Below the pieces are notes generated by a model that worked only from the letters and a program-made list of their open reading frames with translations, was not told the origin of the DNA and did no database searches. Below are positions 1-7,621 of a DNA stretch of 14,939 bases, one piece after another. Both the position numbers and the translations under genes were made by a program. Source of the stretch: Nanobdellota archaeon (lineage in GTDB: Archaea > Nanobdellota > Nanobdellia > SCGC-AAA011-G17 > ARS1403); contig NZCU01000009.1 of assembly GCA_002688395.1 (NCBI GenBank), positions 1-14,939 of the forward strand. The letters are read 5' to 3'. How positions within the stretch are numbered: position 1 is the stretch's first letter; the number at the start of each line of letters is the position of its first letter.

Positions 1-4
1 AAAA

Positions 5-1057
5 ATGAAAAATAAAAACTTACCATTTGTATCTGTAATAATCCTTAATTACAACGGCCTAGATTATACCATAGATTGTTTAAAATCTCTTAAAAAAATA
101 GATTACTCTTCTCACGAAATAATTGTTATAGATAATAATTCAAAAAATAATGAAGCTGATGTAATTCAAAAAAAATTTCCAAATATCAAAGTTATAAAAG
201 CAGAAAAAAATTGTGGGTTTGCAGGTGGAAACAATCTTGGATATAAACATGCTAAAGGAGAGTACATAGTACTTTTGAATAATGATACTTTAGTTGATAA
301 AAATTGGTTAAAAGAATTAGTAAAAGTTTTCAAAGATCCATCAGTAGCAATTGTCCAATCTCGTATGTTTGCGAAATATAAAAAAGAAGATTATTACTAT
401 GACCGTAACAATGGACAAAGTATAATCGGAACTCCAATTCTAAACAAAGAAGAATATGATCAAAATGGAGTAAAAGACATATTCATAGCTGTAGGATGCT
501 CTTTAATATATCCATCAAAATTATTTGAAGAACCATTTGATGAGGATTATTTCTTCAATGGAGAAGATACAGCACTAGCATTTAGAGCAAAATTAAACGG
601 ATACAAAATTAAAGAAGCAAAAAATTCAATAGTATATCATGAAGGAAATGTTACAACAAATAAAGTAAGTAATCTAAATACCTTTCTTAAAGAAAGAAAT
701 TATCTTATGAATTTATTAATATTCTATGAAGCAAAAAGCCTATTCAAATTAACTCCAATAATGTTAGCATCAATAATTTTTAAAAACGCTTACCATCCTA
801 CTAAAGTACATATTAGATTCAAGAGTTATCTTTGGTTATTAACAAATTATAAAAAAATATCAGAAAAAAGAAAAAGAATGCAGAAATTAAGAAAAATAAA
901 CGATTCTCAGCTTTTCAAAAAAATGAGTTATAAGTTTATTGATCCAGAAACCACATCTTCAAATATAGCTAAAAAAACTAGCAAAATGATAAATTCTTTC
1001 AGCCATAGATACTGTTCTTTGATAGGAATTAAAACTCAAGAATTTTACAAAGATTAA
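5..1057 (+). CDS. GT2 family glycosyltransferase (rhamnosyltransferase-like)
   Basis: Predicted cytoplasmic inverting glycosyltransferase of 350 residues that moves a sugar from a nucleotide-sugar donor to a growing glycan. The GT-A fold of family GT2 is visible from residue 8: the VSVIILNYNG strand, VIDNNS at 42-46, the CGFAGGNN segment at 70-77, and NNDT at 92-95 standing in for the DXD metal site. The likely catalytic-base pair is E187-D188 in FNGEDTALAFRA, followed by the YHEG segment near 211 common in rhamnosyl- and galactofuranosyl-transferase-like members. The basic C-terminal part from about 230 has no clear domain and could attach to the membrane. Only four bases precede the ATG, so its promoter is outside the window and a longer start cannot be excluded. 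Its stop overlaps that of the convergent flippase gene. Donor and acceptor cannot be told from sequence. Confidence 0.9.
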   Translation: MKNKNLPFVSVIILNYNGLDYTIDCLKSLKKIDYSSHEIIVIDNNSKNNEADVIQKKFPNIKVIKAEKNCGFAGGNNLGYKHAKGEYIVLLNNDTLVDKNWLKELVKVFKDPSVAIVQSRMFAKYKKEDYYYDRNNGQSIIGTPILNKEEYDQNGVKDIFIAVGCSLIYPSKLFEEPFDEDYFFNGEDTALAFRAKLNGYKIKEAKNSIVYHEGNVTTNKVSNLNTFLKERNYLMNLLIFYEAKSLFKLTPIMLASIIFKNAYHPTKVHIRFKSYLWLLTNYKKISEKRKRMQKLRKINDSQLFKKMSYKFIDPETTSSNIAKKTSKMINSFSHRYCSLIGIKTQEFYKD

Positions 1058-2604
1058 GATATTTTTCTCTTTAAAGCTTCAATAATAACCATATCATCTT
1101 TTTCTAGAGATCTAGTAATAAATAAAAATAAAATATAAAATATTAAGAAAACTACAGGATATATAATTAAAGCAAAGATATCTGCAAATCCAAATAAAAC
1201 TTTAAATCCAAAAGCAATGATTAAAGCTAATAAAGCTGATAAAAATATTTTTACATAAATAAATCCAAATACATTAACTTTAGTAACAGAATAAGCGCTT
1301 ATAGTAATCAAAATAGCCCATATAAATATTGAAATAGAAGTAGCCACAGCTGCTCCAATTATTCCATAAATTGGAATTAAATAGAAGTTCAAAATAACAT
1401 TAAAGATAGCAGCAACAATAGTATTAAACGCAATCAATTTAGTTTTTTTATAAATAATTAAAACTTCTTTTGGACAAGTTATAACATTTAATACAAAAAA
1501 TCCTAACAATAATAAAATCAAAGTAACAACACTTACAGGAAGAACAAAATTAAAAATTGCTAAAGTTTCTGCAACATACGCTTCCCCAAAAAATACCCCT
1601 AAAAATTCTTTTGAAACTAAAAGAAATAAACTAAAAATTACAATACTCACACCAAAAATCCATTTCGTACTAATCCTATAGATATTTGAGAATATATTCT
1701 TTTTACCTTGAGAATGAAGTTCTGTAAGTATAGGTAAGAACAAATACCTTAATGAAAATGAAAATAAATATAATAATAAAACAGATGGAACTACAACATT
1801 ATAAATTCCAACAGATCTCGCATCTAAAAAAATACCAATCATAAAAATATCAACCCACAGAAAAATCATAACAGTAATCTCATTAAATATTAAAGGTAAA
1901 GAATAACCTAAAAGTTTGTTAGTAGAAGGATTAATTAACTTAACATCTTTAAATTTAGAAAGTATATCCCTTCTAACATAATAAAAAATAAGTATTAATG
2001 TTAAGGCCATGGATATAACATAAGCCACAGCAACTCCTAAAATTTTAAAACCTAATAACAATAAAATTATTGTTAATGCTAATCTAGAAAAATTCTCAAA
2101 AATAAATCTAGAATAAACAGCCTGTTTAACATCTTGATTGGCCCTCATCAATGAAAAAAGAATACTAATTAACACATTGATGGGTAAAGAAAAAATTACA
2201 ATTTTCAAAATAGAACTTAAACCAAAATCATGAAATAAGTAAATGGAAATCTCATTAGAGAAAATAAATAAAACAGCAGTTAAAAATAAACTAACAAAAA
2301 AGGTAATTTTCAATGAAAAATAAGCAACTCCTTTGGCTCTAGCCATGTCATGCTTTGCTTTATAGTAAGAAAAATATCTAATAATTCCAGTATCTAATCC
2401 TAAGAAAGCAATTGTAAGTAAAACCTCTAAAATAGATAAACTTAAAGAAAATAAACCATAAACTTCAACACCCATTCTTGCTATTAGAATTCTATAAACA
2501 AATAGGAAAACTTTTGATAAAAACATACCTCCAAAAATTATTCCAGCGCCCTTAGCAATCTTTTTTATGGGCTCCTCATATCCTTTTTTTTCTTCATATT
2601 CCAT
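1054..2604 (-). CDS. Polysaccharide flippase, MOP/Wzx family (copy 1)
   Basis: Multispanning membrane protein of 516 residues, predicted to flip a lipid-linked oligosaccharide across the cytoplasmic membrane. The N-terminus (KKIAKGAGIIFGGMFLSKVF) and the following YRILIARMGVEVYGLFSLSL segment are typical of archaeal polysaccharide-biosynthesis flippases. Many hydrophobic helices follow, and the family norm is 12-14. A late YGIIGAAVATSIS segment and a C-terminal TRSLEKDD tail recur in the second flippase at 11143-12678, so the two are paralogues. The frame stays open to 2739, but the ATG at 2604 is preferred. It aligns with the start of the paralogue, a TATA-like box lies 29 bases upstream, and a longer start would run through the divergent gene. 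It converges on the GT2 gene at 5-1057, sharing the TTAA at both stops. The transported lipid is unknown. Confidence 0.9.
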   Translation of the reverse strand: MEYEEKKGYEEPIKKIAKGAGIIFGGMFLSKVFLFVYRILIARMGVEVYGLFSLSLSILEVLLTIAFLGLDTGIIRYFSYYKAKHDMARAKGVAYFSLKITFFVSLFLTAVLFIFSNEISIYLFHDFGLSSILKIVIFSLPINVLISILFSLMRANQDVKQAVYSRFIFENFSRLALTIILLLLGFKILGVAVAYVISMALTLILIFYYVRRDILSKFKDVKLINPSTNKLLGYSLPLIFNEITVMIFLWVDIFMIGIFLDARSVGIYNVVVPSVLLLYLFSFSLRYLFLPILTELHSQGKKNIFSNIYRISTKWIFGVSIVIFSLFLLVSKEFLGVFFGEAYVAETLAIFNFVLPVSVVTLILLLLGFFVLNVITCPKEVLIIYKKTKLIAFNTIVAAIFNVILNFYLIPIYGIIGAAVATSISIFIWAILITISAYSVTKVNVFGFIYVKIFLSALLALIIAFGFKVLFGFADIFALIIYPVVFLIFYILFLFITRSLEKDDMVIIEALKRKIS

Positions 2605-2659
2605 TATTCTAATTATTTCATGCGAAAGATATTTAAGCTTCACTATAACGTATTTTTTC
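2605..2659. promoter_or_regulatory. Divergent promoter with one shared TATA element
   Basis: This 55-base gap separates the flippase (start 2604, minus) from the DPM-like GT2 (start 2660, plus). The core ATATTTAA lies at 2629-2636. On the plus strand it follows CGAAAG (2623-2628), a good archaeal BRE. On the minus strand the same core reads TTAAATAT after GTGAAGC (2643-2637), again BRE-like. The centre of the box is about 27 bases from the plus-strand ATG and about 29 from the minus-strand ATG, which would give leaderless transcripts both ways. Neither start has a Shine-Dalgarno motif. That one element serves both genes is inference. Confidence 0.6.
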
Positions 2660-3538
2660 ATGAAAGTAATAATTACCATCCCTGCATACAATGAAGAAAA
2701 CACAATAACCCAAGTAATTAGTGAGATAAAACGGGTCATGTCTGAAACAAAATATAACTACAAAATACAAGTTTTAGATGATGGGAGCAGAGATAAAACA
2801 GCAGAATTAGCTAAAAAAGCAGGAGCAATAGTATATTCCAACCCAAGAAATATGGGTTTAGCAGAAACATTCCAAATAGAATTAGAAAATTGTTTAAAAT
2901 TAGGAGCAGATGTAATTGTCCATACAGATGCAGATGGACAATATAATCCACAACACATCCCAGAATTACTTAGAAAAGTAGAACAAGGATATGACTTAGT
3001 TTTAGGATCTAGATTTAGAGGAAGAATAAGAGGCATGCCATTAGTTAAAAAAATTGGTAATAAAATATTTTCTAAAGTTATTGGTTCTCTAGTAAGACAA
3101 AAAATAACAGATTCAACAACAGGATTCAGAGCATTTACAAAAGAAGTGGCAGCTAATATATTTTTTATAAATACATTTACCTACACTCAAGAACAAATAA
3201 TAAGAGCAGCAAAACAAAAATTCAAGATAACAGAAATTCCAATAGAAACAAGAAGAACAAGAGAAAGTAGATTGTTTAATAGCCCCTTAGAATATGCAAT
3301 TAAAGCATGGGTAAATATATTAAGAATTTATAGAGACTATGATCCGTTAAAATTCTTTGGATTCATAGGATTTGTATTTTTACTTTTAGGATTTTTAATA
3401 GGAATGTATTTTACATATTTACATTTCACAACAGGAATCGTAGGACATCTAGGCTTAATGATATTAATGCTTTTATTAATAATAAATGGAATTCAAGTAA
3501 TAATGTTTGGATTCTTTGCGGATATGAAAAAACAATAA
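2660..3538 (+). CDS. DPM1/GtrB-like GT2 glycosyltransferase with C-terminal membrane helices
   Basis: Predicted polyprenyl(dolichyl)-phosphate sugar synthase of 292 residues that transfers one hexose from a nucleotide sugar to the lipid phosphate on the cytoplasmic face. Residues 1-225 are the GT-A domain: IPAYNEENTI at 7-16, the VLDDGS nucleotide site at 38-43, TDADGQ at 89-94 as the DXD motif, GSRF at 116-119, and DSTTGFRAF at 151-159, all characteristic of dolichyl-phosphate mannose synthases. Two hydrophobic segments at about 233-255 and 262-285 anchor it. The frame runs upstream to 2567, but ATG 2660 begins exactly at the conserved MKVIITIPAYNEE and has a BRE/TATA box 27 bases upstream. 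The lipid-linked sugar could feed the GT39-like enzyme at 9554. Mannose or glucose are both possible. Confidence 0.9.
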   Translation: MKVIITIPAYNEENTITQVISEIKRVMSETKYNYKIQVLDDGSRDKTAELAKKAGAIVYSNPRNMGLAETFQIELENCLKLGADVIVHTDADGQYNPQHIPELLRKVEQGYDLVLGSRFRGRIRGMPLVKKIGNKIFSKVIGSLVRQKITDSTTGFRAFTKEVAANIFFINTFTYTQEQIIRAAKQKFKITEIPIETRRTRESRLFNSPLEYAIKAWVNILRIYRDYDPLKFFGFIGFVFLLLGFLIGMYFTYLHFTTGIVGHLGLMILMLLLIINGIQVIMFGFFADMKKQ

Positions 3539-3539
3539 C

Positions 3540-4427
3540 CTAATTTTTCTTCTCTAATAATACTCCTTTTAATTTATGGTAATAAATATTAAAAAACCAA
3601 TGCTTTTCTAAACTAATTTTTTTAAGAACTCTAGATCTCGCTAAAATATTAAAAATATTCTTTAAAATATATTGACTTCCAGGAAACTTATCAGATTTCA
3701 TATACTCAGATTTTAAATTTTTATGTTTGTTAATAAAAATTTGAGCACCTTTCCCAACAACTTCCATTCTTTTATAGAAAGATGGAGCATCATATTTATG
3801 TGAGTGATAAACAATTGCATCTTTACAATAATGAATTTTTAACCCTTTTTTTTCTAAAATATACCCCAAATCAATATCTTCAAATGCAGCATTAGGAAAA
3901 CTAGTATCAAACCTCTCAAACTCAAACCATTTTTTCCCAATAGATAAATTACATGTATAAAAATACTTAAATCCTATATTCTCTTTATCTTTAATACCAC
4001 TATAATTAAATTGGGGGCCATAAGGAGCAATATATCTCATAAATTCATTAACTCCAACATTCTCATCCCATAAACATAAACCAAGCACAGCACCCTCCTT
4101 ATGCTTCATATGAGCTTCATAATGCTCTTTTAGAAGATTTTCATGGAATAATGTATCATCTCCACAAAATAAGATTATATCAGCCTTAGATAGCTCTACA
4201 CCTTTATTTCTTGCCTGAGCAGGACCTTGATTATCCTGATAATAATACTTAATTTTTAAATTTCCTTTAGAATATTTCTTAAGTAATTCTTTAGTCCCAT
4301 CACTACTCCCATCATCAACAATAATAATCTCCACACCATCTAAAAAAGAAGATTTTTTTATAGAATCCAAAGTATTAATCAACTTATTCTTTCTATTAAA
4401 AGTAGGAATGACTACACTTATATTCAT
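3540..4427 (-). CDS. GT2 family glycosyltransferase
   Basis: Soluble GT-A glycosyltransferase of 295 residues. Visible motifs are SVVIPTFNRKNKL at the N-terminus, IIVDDGSSDGT around D38-D39, the QGPAQARNKGV segment at 67-77, the metal-binding FCGDDT at 88-92, and the catalytic-base region AFEDIDLGYIL with E183-D184. A histidine-rich YHSHKYDAPS segment follows. There is no membrane helix. Its ATG overlaps the TGA of the upstream radical SAM gene as ATGA (4427-4424), so the two are probably translationally coupled. No Shine-Dalgarno is seen. The stop lies one base from the stop of the convergent DPM-like gene. Linkage and donor sugar cannot be assigned. Confidence 0.88.
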   Translation of the reverse strand: MNISVVIPTFNRKNKLINTLDSIKKSSFLDGVEIIIVDDGSSDGTKELLKKYSKGNLKIKYYYQDNQGPAQARNKGVELSKADIILFCGDDTLFHENLLKEHYEAHMKHKEGAVLGLCLWDENVGVNEFMRYIAPYGPQFNYSGIKDKENIGFKYFYTCNLSIGKKWFEFERFDTSFPNAAFEDIDLGYILEKKGLKIHYCKDAIVYHSHKYDAPSFYKRMEVVGKGAQIFINKHKNLKSEYMKSDKFPGSQYILKNIFNILARSRVLKKISLEKHWFFNIYYHKLKGVLLEKKN

Positions 4428-5509
4428 TTTTTAAAATAATAGAGGGGTATTTTGAATATGCTATTAGTTTTTTTACTAATAGTAGTATTAATGAAACATA
4501 TATGTGTACAACTACAAGTCTTAGCTTCATTAAACTGTTCCTTAGCTTTCTGAGTTTTTAACAATTCATGAATATTATAATCATAATCTCTTACATTCCC
4601 AATAACAGTTCTCAATTCACATAGAGGCACATCCCCATTAGAATAAATAATCATTATATTTTTCCCAGCAACACATTCAACAGGCCATTGTTTTTTTGAA
4701 ATAGCTAATTCTTTCAAATGATGTATATAATTTAAACTACCCAAGAAACTAACTTTTTTAAGAATTCTTGTCAAAGGATTTTTAATTTCTTTATCTAAAT
4801 AATGTCTTGTGTTATCAACTATAAATTTATGAATTTTTTCAGCTTGATCTAATTCTATTTTTTTCATTTCATCTGATGGAGGATCTCCTCTCATTAATTC
4901 AAAAACATGTTGATTAAGCTTATATTTTTTCAAATGAACACTTAATTTCTCCATCTCTTCAAAATTATCTTTATGAATAACAGAATTAACACGTATTTCT
5001 AAATTAGGATATTTTTCTCTTAAATGCCCTAAAGATTCTAATGTTTTCATGGCCATTCCAAAAGCATTTTTCATTTTTCTAATTTCATCATGCCTTTCTC
5101 CTAAACCATCAAGAGAAGCATTTATAGAAATTGTCACATGTGGAAATCTCTTTAATAAAGTCTCAACATCTTCAAGAACTTTTTTTGTTAAACTAGCATT
5201 TGTTGGAATAGATAATGTTGTTACATTATTATTTATAAAAAACATTGAACATAATTTAACTAAGTCTCTAGAAATAAAAGGTTCTCCTCCAGATAATAAT
5301 AAAAGTCTAAAATTCCCTATTTTTTTAGATATTTTTTCAAATTCCTCAAATTTTAAATCTTCTTGAGGTTTGTTTAATCTATCATGAACAAAACAAGTCG
5401 TACATTTTTGATTACAAACAGATGTTACAAATAATATAAGCATATCTAGATCATTCTTATTAAAAAGCTGATTGCTAAAATATTGTCCGTATTTTTTATA
5501 TTGATTCAT
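4424..5509 (-). CDS. Radical SAM protein with SPASM/twitch-like C-terminus
   Basis: Radical SAM enzyme of 361 residues. The [4Fe-4S] cluster motif CNQKCTTC gives C32, C36 and C39, and GGEP at 74-77 binds the SAM methionine end. A (beta/alpha) barrel follows, with the strand residues SLDGLGERHDEIR at 132-144. Five later cysteines, C279, C297, C332, C334 and C338, are arranged like a SPASM or twitch auxiliary cluster, as in the PqqE/AnSME/MoaA-related enzymes. The substrate is unknown. Coupling by a 4-base overlap to a GT2 gene, and its place among glycan genes, suggests sugar or glycan-lipid modification (inference). Upstream are a 68-base gap from the epimerase gene, an AT-rich weak TATA-like stretch near 5529-5538, and no Shine-Dalgarno, so it may have its own promoter. 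A peptide-modifying role cannot be excluded. Confidence 0.88.
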   Translation of the reverse strand: MNQYKKYGQYFSNQLFNKNDLDMLILFVTSVCNQKCTTCFVHDRLNKPQEDLKFEEFEKISKKIGNFRLLLLSGGEPFISRDLVKLCSMFFINNNVTTLSIPTNASLTKKVLEDVETLLKRFPHVTISINASLDGLGERHDEIRKMKNAFGMAMKTLESLGHLREKYPNLEIRVNSVIHKDNFEEMEKLSVHLKKYKLNQHVFELMRGDPPSDEMKKIELDQAEKIHKFIVDNTRHYLDKEIKNPLTRILKKVSFLGSLNYIHHLKELAISKKQWPVECVAGKNIMIIYSNGDVPLCELRTVIGNVRDYDYNIHELLKTQKAKEQFNEAKTCSCTHICFINTTISKKTNSIFKIPLYYFKK

Positions 5510-5541
5510 AGTACCATTAAAATTTTAGATTATTATTCTAA

Positions 5542-5561
5542 TTAACTATTGTTAACTGTTA
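5542..5561. repeat. Short tandem TTAACT repeat upstream of the radical SAM gene
   Basis: TTAACTATTG (5542-5551) is followed directly by TTAACTGTTA (5552-5561), and the palindrome GTTAAC spans 5551-5556. It lies 33-52 bases upstream of the radical SAM start at 5509, where an operator could sit, but it is short and in AT-rich sequence. Confidence 0.25.
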
Positions 5562-5577
5562 ATAAGCTTTACTTTAA

Positions 5578-6570
5578 TTAAAAATGGTCTTTATGTTCTT
5601 CAACCCATTTATGTAATCTACTAATACCTTCATCAACACCTATTTTAGGTTCCCACCCAAGAACTCTTTTTGCTTTAGCAACATCACAATAAAAAACTTT
5701 TTGATCACTAGGTCTCCAATCTCCAAATTTTGGAGTGATCCCTAATTTCTTACACAATTCTAAAAGAGAAACTGTATTATTAAATCCTCCTCCAACATTA
5801 AAAACCTCTCCTTTAATATCAGGATCACCATCTAAAAGAGCTTTTCCTTCTAACATTAATAACTCAATAACATCATCTGAATAAACCAAATCTCTTACTT
5901 GTTTTCCATCTCCAAATATTGTAATATCTTTTCCTAACATTTTTTGAATAATAAAATAACTCACCCATCCTTGATCTATGATTCCAAATTGATTTTTTCC
6001 ATACATACAAGAACACCTATTCACAACTCCTCCAAATTCTCTAACATAAATATCTCCAACTAATTTTGAACAACCGTAAGGTGTATGGTTTTTTGCATCA
6101 ACAGAAAATCCTTCATGAATCCCCTTCTGACCAAACTCGCCATCAAAATCATATCTTGTCTCTAATTCTTTAATTGGAACATCATTAACATTATCTCCAA
6201 AAACTTTATTTGTAGATGAATAAATTAAAGGGATTCCAAGATCATAAGCAGTTCTAGCAACATGAAATGTACCCTCCGCATTTATTTTAAAATCACTTAC
6301 TGGACTTATTACACTTTTAGTTACCGCAACTTGAGCGGCAAAATGATAGATTAAATCTGGTTTTTCTCTTACAATAACACTAGGAACATCATTAATTTCT
6401 GCTTCATAATTTGTAACCGTAGAAAATTCTTTTTTCAAATTCTCTAAATTAACCTCACTACCTCTCCTAGAAAGATTATCACATAAAATAACATTTTCTC
6501 CCCTCTCTAAAAACTTTCTAGTAATATTAGAACCCAAAAATCCTAATCCACCTGTAATCAAAACCTTCAC
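5578..6570 (-). CDS. NAD-dependent sugar epimerase, CDP-paratose 2-epimerase (TyvE/RfbE)-like
   Basis: Extended short-chain dehydrogenase of 330 residues acting on a nucleotide sugar. The Rossmann motif is TGGLGFLGSN at 6-15, with CDNLSRRGSEVNLENL at 30-45. The active site has STNKVFG at 119-125 and the Y165-x3-K169 pair in HTPYGCSK. CDNLSRRGSEVNL, the HFAAQVAVTKS segment, QFGIIDQGWVSYFI, FGDGKQVRDL, GGGFNNTVSLLEL and DWRPSDQKVF together match CDP-paratose 2-epimerases better than UDP-glucose 4-epimerases, which usually lack QVRDL and DWRPSDQK. The start is GTG at 6570. It is supported by AAGGAG nine bases upstream and by the Rossmann motif at residue 6. It directly follows the stop of the GT4 gene with no gap. 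No CDP-sugar synthesis partners are in the window, so the true substrate remains open. Confidence 0.85.
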   Translation of the reverse strand: MKVLITGGLGFLGSNITRKFLERGENVILCDNLSRRGSEVNLENLKKEFSTVTNYEAEINDVPSVIVREKPDLIYHFAAQVAVTKSVISPVSDFKINAEGTFHVARTAYDLGIPLIYSSTNKVFGDNVNDVPIKELETRYDFDGEFGQKGIHEGFSVDAKNHTPYGCSKLVGDIYVREFGGVVNRCSCMYGKNQFGIIDQGWVSYFIIQKMLGKDITIFGDGKQVRDLVYSDDVIELLMLEGKALLDGDPDIKGEVFNVGGGFNNTVSLLELCKKLGITPKFGDWRPSDQKVFYCDVAKAKRVLGWEPKIGVDEGISRLHKWVEEHKDHF

Positions 6571-7584
6571 TTACACCAACTCCTTATATAATTTGTAATA
6601 ATTATCCCCTAATATTTTTGTAGTGAATTTTTTACTAACCCTCTCTTTATTAAAGCTTCCCATTTTTTTCCTTAAAGCTTCATCCTCGGCTAAAATTTTA
6701 ATTTTCTTAGCAAATTCTTCAACATCATCTAACTCACACAAAAATCCACCCTTACCATCAACAACTAATTCAGGAGGGGCAGAATAATTTGTAGTTATAA
6801 CAGGTTTTCCACATGCCATCGCTTCTGTAATACATAATCCAAATCCTTCTAAGCGAGTTGGAAACAAAAATATATCTGCTTTATTGTGTAACTCAACCAT
6901 TTCTTGACTATTTGGTTTAAATCTACCAATCGGAATAATTCTTTTATCTTCAAAAAATTTCTCATCACCAGTATACCAAATCTCAAATCTATCATCTAAC
7001 AATTTCATTATCTTAGGCAATAAATCAAAACCTTTTCTTTTAATAGGGGAGCCAACAAAAAGAAGAATTATTTTATCAGTCCCTTTCTCAACTTTAACTG
7101 GTCTAAATATATCATTATCTACTCCACCATAAATAACTTTAGTATTATAATTCTCTCCAAAAATACTTTTCAACCCCCTTTCAGTAGATTCACTCGAACA
7201 AATAATAACATCAGCAGCATCTAAACATTTTTTTTCATATTTTAATAAAAATTTTCTGTTTAATTTTTTCACAATATTTTCATATCTATTAACTACAGGA
7301 TCTCCAACCATATGCTGGTCTATAATAATTAATGGTTTTTTACTCTTAAAATTAAAACCAATTATACTATCACTTTGATCAATATCATATTCCTCAACTT
7401 TGTTAGGTTTAATTAAGTAAGGAGCAAGAGGAACAGATCTATAATTTTTATTATAAAAATCTAAAATCCCTTCAACAGGATATCTATCCTTAAGCCCATT
7501 CAAGATATTATAAGTCCAAACATCTGCACCAGTACCAGCTTTAATTTGCCTAAAACAGACCTTAATTTGGTTCATTTTTAACAT
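6571..7584 (-). CDS. GT4 family glycosyltransferase
   Basis: Retaining GT-B glycosyltransferase of 337 residues, family GT4. The N-terminal acceptor domain opens with KVCFRQIKAGTGADVWTYN. The linker SSESTERGLK at 130-139 and VIYGGVDNDIF at 150-160 precede the donor domain. LLFVGSPIKRKGFDLL at 174-189 is the phosphate-binding region, and EGFGLCITEAMACGKPVI gives the EX7E pair E246 and E254. It is short for the family but intact, ending in a normal KLYKELV helix. The ATG at 7584 has GAGAGG four bases upstream and an ATATATTTAAAA box about 25 bases upstream. The ATG at 7575 is an alternative. The epimerase gene follows without a gap, so the two are surely co-transcribed. The sugar is unknown. 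Confidence 0.9.
   Translation of the reverse strand: MLKMNQIKVCFRQIKAGTGADVWTYNILNGLKDRYPVEGILDFYNKNYRSVPLAPYLIKPNKVEEYDIDQSDSIIGFNFKSKKPLIIIDQHMVGDPVVNRYENIVKKLNRKFLLKYEKKCLDAADVIICSSESTERGLKSIFGENYNTKVIYGGVDNDIFRPVKVEKGTDKIILLFVGSPIKRKGFDLLPKIMKLLDDRFEIWYTGDEKFFEDKRIIPIGRFKPNSQEMVELHNKADIFLFPTRLEGFGLCITEAMACGKPVITTNYSAPPELVVDGKGGFLCELDDVEEFAKKIKILAEDEALRKKMGSFNKERVSKKFTTKILGDNYYKLYKELV
6576..6585 (-). promoter_or_regulatory. Shine-Dalgarno deciding the GTG start of the epimerase
   Basis: On the minus strand AAGGAG ends nine bases before the GTG at 6570, inside the last codons of the upstream GT4 gene. No other start fits the Rossmann motif, so this site supports GTG initiation in an operon-internal gene. 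Confidence 0.5.
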
Positions 7585-7621
7585 TAATCCTCTCTTAATT
7601 CGTTTTTAAATATATATATCC
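7585..7621 (-). promoter_or_regulatory. Possible internal promoter and ribosome binding site
   Basis: The 37-base gap between the two GT4 genes reads, on the minus strand, a TATA-like ATATATTTAAAA centred near 7609, about 25 bases before the ATG at 7584, and then GAGAGG at 7589-7594, four bases from that ATG. The TATA box suggests a leaderless start and the GAGAGG a leadered one, so which is used is unclear. A second transcript inside the five-gene minus-strand block is plausible. Confidence 0.4.

Noticed and set aside
2567..2659. N-terminal extension of the DPM-like GT2 to 2567
   Set aside because: The extra 31 residues precede the conserved first strand, overlap the flippase gene antisense and span the BRE/TATA element.
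2605..2739. N-terminal extension of the first flippase to 2739
   Set aside because: It would run 80 bases into the GT2 coding start on the other strand, covers the divergent promoter, and the paralogue has no such extension.
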